This document shows, in pieces, positions 60,791 through 64,000 of a stretch of DNA of 64,000 nt. Each line of letters starts with the position of its first letter. Position 1 is the first letter of the stretch. Below the pieces are notes generated by a model. It was not told the origin of the DNA. It saw nothing but the letters and a program-made list of their open reading frames with translations, and did no database searches. Position numbers and translations under genes: made by a program. Source of the stretch: Acheta domesticus (Eukaryota > Arthropoda > Insecta > Orthoptera > Gryllidae); assembly GCA_031308135.1 (NCBI GenBank), contig JAHLJT010000631.1:158696921-158760920 (forward strand). Direction: 5' to 3'.

Positions 60791-61486
60791 CATTAGGGTC
60801 AGCTTCCATGGGTGTGAAAATAAACTTTAAATGGCCGAGGACAATTAGTTTAATTGATGGTTTTGAGTTCACTCAGAAAAATATAAAAAGACAAGTATGA
60901 ACTTTTTTAAAATGAGGCAATAAATCAACCAATAAGAATTCACGGTGCGAAATGCTCACCAAAATAGAAAAAAGTGGAGAGGAATAAAAAAGTTCAGTTT
61001 AATTTATGGGGTAATAAAAGTACATCCGGAAACATTTTCCAACTCTTTCAAGATTTCGGGACAAAACAATAAAACAAAATGAGATCTTTTTACGCGCAAT
61101 GTAAATTACCTAACGAATGGGTTTTAACGCCACCTGGGGCCGTGAGAGTAAACTAAGTGCGGACTCAGCGGGTGTGGCAGTCATCCGATATTTATGTTCT
61201 TCCGTCAGCACCGCGTCGCGCCTTATAGAGATTAATTCACTGTTTCTCTCCCACATTTTTCCCTGCGACAGATAACGCTGTTTTTCTATCGTATTTAAAA
61301 CGGTCGAGTTAGTGTCATTTCTTTATAGCCTAAAAGCTTAAAAATAAGCCGATTTCAGCACAAATAATATTCACCTGTTAAAACATACTTCTCGTTTAGT
61401 TGCAATATATTCTGAGTACTTGGGACTAACAATACGTAGTATGTCATTTCTACATATTTAAACTATTTACATTAAATTAAAGTAAA

Positions 61487-62935
61487 GCGTTAAAGTAAGT
61501 AATGGGTCAAGTGCCAAAAATGAAAAATGGAGTTTATACCCGAAAAGTGATGTATATGCCAACCTCTATGCAGTTTTAAAAGAGCCAAGCGACAGAATAT
61601 TTGGAAACAGTTGGAAAAAATCCACAAAACAGGACGAAGGTTACACCCACAGCGCTGGTGCGTCAATAATGGGTCAATCTCCAGGCGCCTTAAAGTACAT
61701 ACTGGTGCAAGCACGTGCAGGTAGTACGTAACAAGTGTTTTACTGAACCAAGTGCTGATAGTTTCTTCAATTTAAATAATGAGAGTCATTGATGAATCTT
61801 TAAAGAAGAGACGAAAGTGAAAGTAGAGATCTCGATACAAGGAAGAAACTCAGAAATTAAGGTGAAGAATACTTTTGATCAAACAATATTTTAGTTAAAG
61901 CTAAAACACTATCTCAGTATTAAATACAGTTCCAATATTACATCTATGTATTTAAAATAGTACAATCTCTATTGCATTGTTGCATTTTTAACTTTCTTTT
62001 ATTTGTAGGATCATTGCAAAATAAAAACAATATATTAATATTTTCTATGGATTTATCTAACGGTTAATGGTAATTTCAAAGAAATTAACCAGACATTTTT
62101 GGTTAAAGGGCACACTTTAACGACTTGTGCTCTATTATTACTTTGCTCAAATAGTAAATAGAAAGCGTGTGGAAAAATGTCTGGTGCCAAAATATATGGT
62201 CAATACGATAATTCACACAAATCACAAATATTAATTTTCAGTTACTATAATGGATGAAAAAAATCAACTTCAAAGAAGCTGCTAATATGTTCATTGACAC
62301 AAAATGATTCAAATTCACTTACATGGAATGGATTTGGGTTCTTAGTGCTACTCCAGCATCAATCCAAGTCAATGAGATGATCTAGAAGATTGGCAAACCA
62401 TTAAAAACTGAGGAAGGGTGTGCATCCTGATCATTCTGAAAAATTTCAACTTCGACATCTTCCAAAGGAAAGTAGGCTCAATGAGGAGAAAAATAAAGAT
62501 CTGAAAACAATGATACCATTTTTGAACAATGAACATCAACGTTTTAATGAGAATGTAGTGAAATAAATACTCAGAATACCAAAGAAGTACAAAAAGTAGA
62601 ATAAATATTAGATTTCTACTGTAATTCCTGAATTTGTGAACAAACTTCCTCTTTGAATATAACTCATTTTATTCGTGAGTTACGTAAATAAAGTGATAAG
62701 CACGTTATATACGTAACATACCAATGTGTTAGGTTTTTTTTTATTTTTCATGTTTACCATTTTTCACATACTTGTAATTTGTAAAAACTTTTTATTTAGT
62801 ACAATAAAGATATATTTCAATTGCGCATTTGTATTTCTTCATGAACATTTTGTAGAGTTTTCCACCTTCAAAAATAAATCCTGAATTATCTCAGAATAAA
62901 GATTTTGGCGCTTGATCCATTATTTACGTCAAAGC
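61487..62935 (+). mobile_element. decayed DNA-transposon-like element with terminal inverted repeats (about 1.45 kb)
   Basis: TAATGGGTCAAGTGCCAAAA (61499-61518) is inverted at the right end as TTTTGGCGCTTGATCCATTA (62903-62922). Weaker similarity continues outward for about 14 bp on each side. A third, internal TAATGGGTCAA copy lies at about 61668. Inside, an open plus frame near 62415-62565 reads PDHSEKFQLRHLPKESRLNE and then PFLNNEHQRFNENVVK, which looks like transposon-coded protein of unknown type. Stops and frameshifts lie around it. Superfamily not identified. Confidence 0.6.
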
Positions 62936-62939
62936 TACA

Positions 62940-64000
62940 AATATACAAGTTCTATTTCTGTCTTGATTGTGATTAAAAATCATGGGGAGTGACGAATATT
63001 TTATAGTTTGATTTCATTTTAATTACTTGAATACGGATTTATAATCTTGACGCATTTTAAGGGATGTGTAGAGTATTTTGTTGTAGGAGATAAGAGTATT
63101 TACTTCCGTTCATCTGCACTTGTTTACCTTGTAACACTATAATAGAAAGACCACGGAGAGATGAGAAAAGTTTCTACTTTTTAGTTTTATTTATTCCTTC
63201 TGTCGACGTTGACCAACTCGATCGAATTCCACATTCAGCAGAGTTTGTGTAAGTGCCACAGATCCACTATCTCGCGCGTGAAACCGCGACAAACACTGTT
63301 TCCCATCACGGCGTTCACCCCATTCAACCAACGTGATGAACTCAACGGATTCGTCATTGCATTCATATCGTTAACAACAGTCCGTAATTAACTGTTCCTG
63401 TTTTCGAACTTCTCATCTGCGCTTCACTGGAGAAGTGCACTTCTAAAGCTACAGTAAACAACAAAACCCGGCTATTCTTTCTCCCCCTACCGCTCTTTTG
63501 TTTGCGCGCGCGTTTCATTGTTGCCTCTTTTGTTTCGGCATTGCTCCCCTCGGCACTTTATTTCCTATTGAGGAAATATAGATTTTTTGGATGAAAATGC
63601 AGATGGAAACGCCTAATAAATAAAGCCTTTGTTGCGGAGCAAACAGCTACATGTAGAGGAGCTGGCGGGCGTGGAGATTTATAGGCCGCGTCGAGATGTC
63701 TTATATAGTCAGAGGCGTGGGCGCGGAGAAAAGCTTTATTTTCCGGCGACCGTTCCAAACCAGCCCGTTCCTTTCACGAAAGTCTCCCTCAATGGACACT
63801 AGATTTCGGCGCGCCGTGGTTTTGTTTCGTTTTGTTTCACATGGCCACTGTAAAGAGCGCCCTTGTCGGTGGGTGGTCTTTGGATGAGGCTTGGGTGGGA
63901 TGCATACAGCTGAAGGAGGAGACTGCGGCAGCCATGTACTTTCTGGTGAAATTGGGTATTAGCAAAGGACAGTGACCGAAAGTCAGTGGAGCGAGAGAAG
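62940..64000. other. intergenic DNA, mildly GC-richer from 63470
   Basis: Frames at 63209-63391 and 63558-63887 show no domain. Nothing else seen. Confidence 0.35.

Noticed and set aside
1..64000. CRISPR arrays, operons, bacterial promoters, rRNA genes
   Set aside because: None seen; the tandem repeats present lack the regular repeat-spacer pattern and the DNA is eukaryotic in character.

Overview
The window looks like nuclear DNA of an insect with a large, repeat-rich genome. A cockroach or termite (Blattodea), or another polyneopteran, is my guess. The grounds are an intronless divergent ionotropic receptor gene, long AT-rich intergenic DNA, relics of copia, LINE, mariner-like and piggyBac-like elements, and SINE-like pieces with pol III B-box sequence. 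There are no bacterial gene blocks or operons. The taxon is inferred from style, not proven.

Only one intact protein-coding gene is convincing: a 614-residue ionotropic receptor (chemosensory variant of the ionotropic glutamate receptor fold) at 42192-44036 on the plus strand. It is a single exon with signal peptide, split ligand-binding domain, three membrane helices and a nearby poly(A) signal. Almost all other open frames are chance frames in GC-rich or simple-sequence DNA.

Layout. 1-3.6 kb: AT-rich DNA, a TA microsatellite, a copia relic with a probable 3' LTR, and a 150-bp-period tandem duplication. 4.5-6.5 kb: a decayed LINE on the minus strand with an (ATT)n tract at its upstream edge. 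6.5-17 kb: mostly empty AT-rich DNA broken by GC-rich islets, a large pyrimidine/TA/purine inverted simple repeat at 13.2 kb, a cluster of palindromic ACATCGATGT-type motifs at 14.25 kb and a G-rich degenerate tandem array at 16.1-16.7 kb. 17.4-18.2 and 24.6-25.4 kb: two TTAA-flanked piggyBac-like non-autonomous elements with asymmetric inner repeats. 19.7-20.5 and 54.3-55.3 kb: two inverted copies of one unidentified repeat family. 26.0-26.7 kb: a mariner-like transposase relic. 30.9 and 34.0 kb: SINE-like pieces. 42.2-44.0 kb: the receptor gene. 55.6-56.6 kb: a GC-rich block with a 15-17 bp minisatellite. 58.7-59.2 kb: a 514-bp near-perfect fold-back. 61.5-62.9 kb: a 1.45-kb element bounded by terminal inverted repeats.

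The genes do not act together as a pathway. The receptor would be expressed in chemosensory neurons, and the rest is transposon debris and islets of CpG-rich DNA. I see no evidence for a new multi-gene system. The most interesting unexplained structures are the fold-back at 58.7 kb, the paired 19.7/54.3 kb repeat family, the two piggyBac-like elements and the recurrent GC-rich islets.
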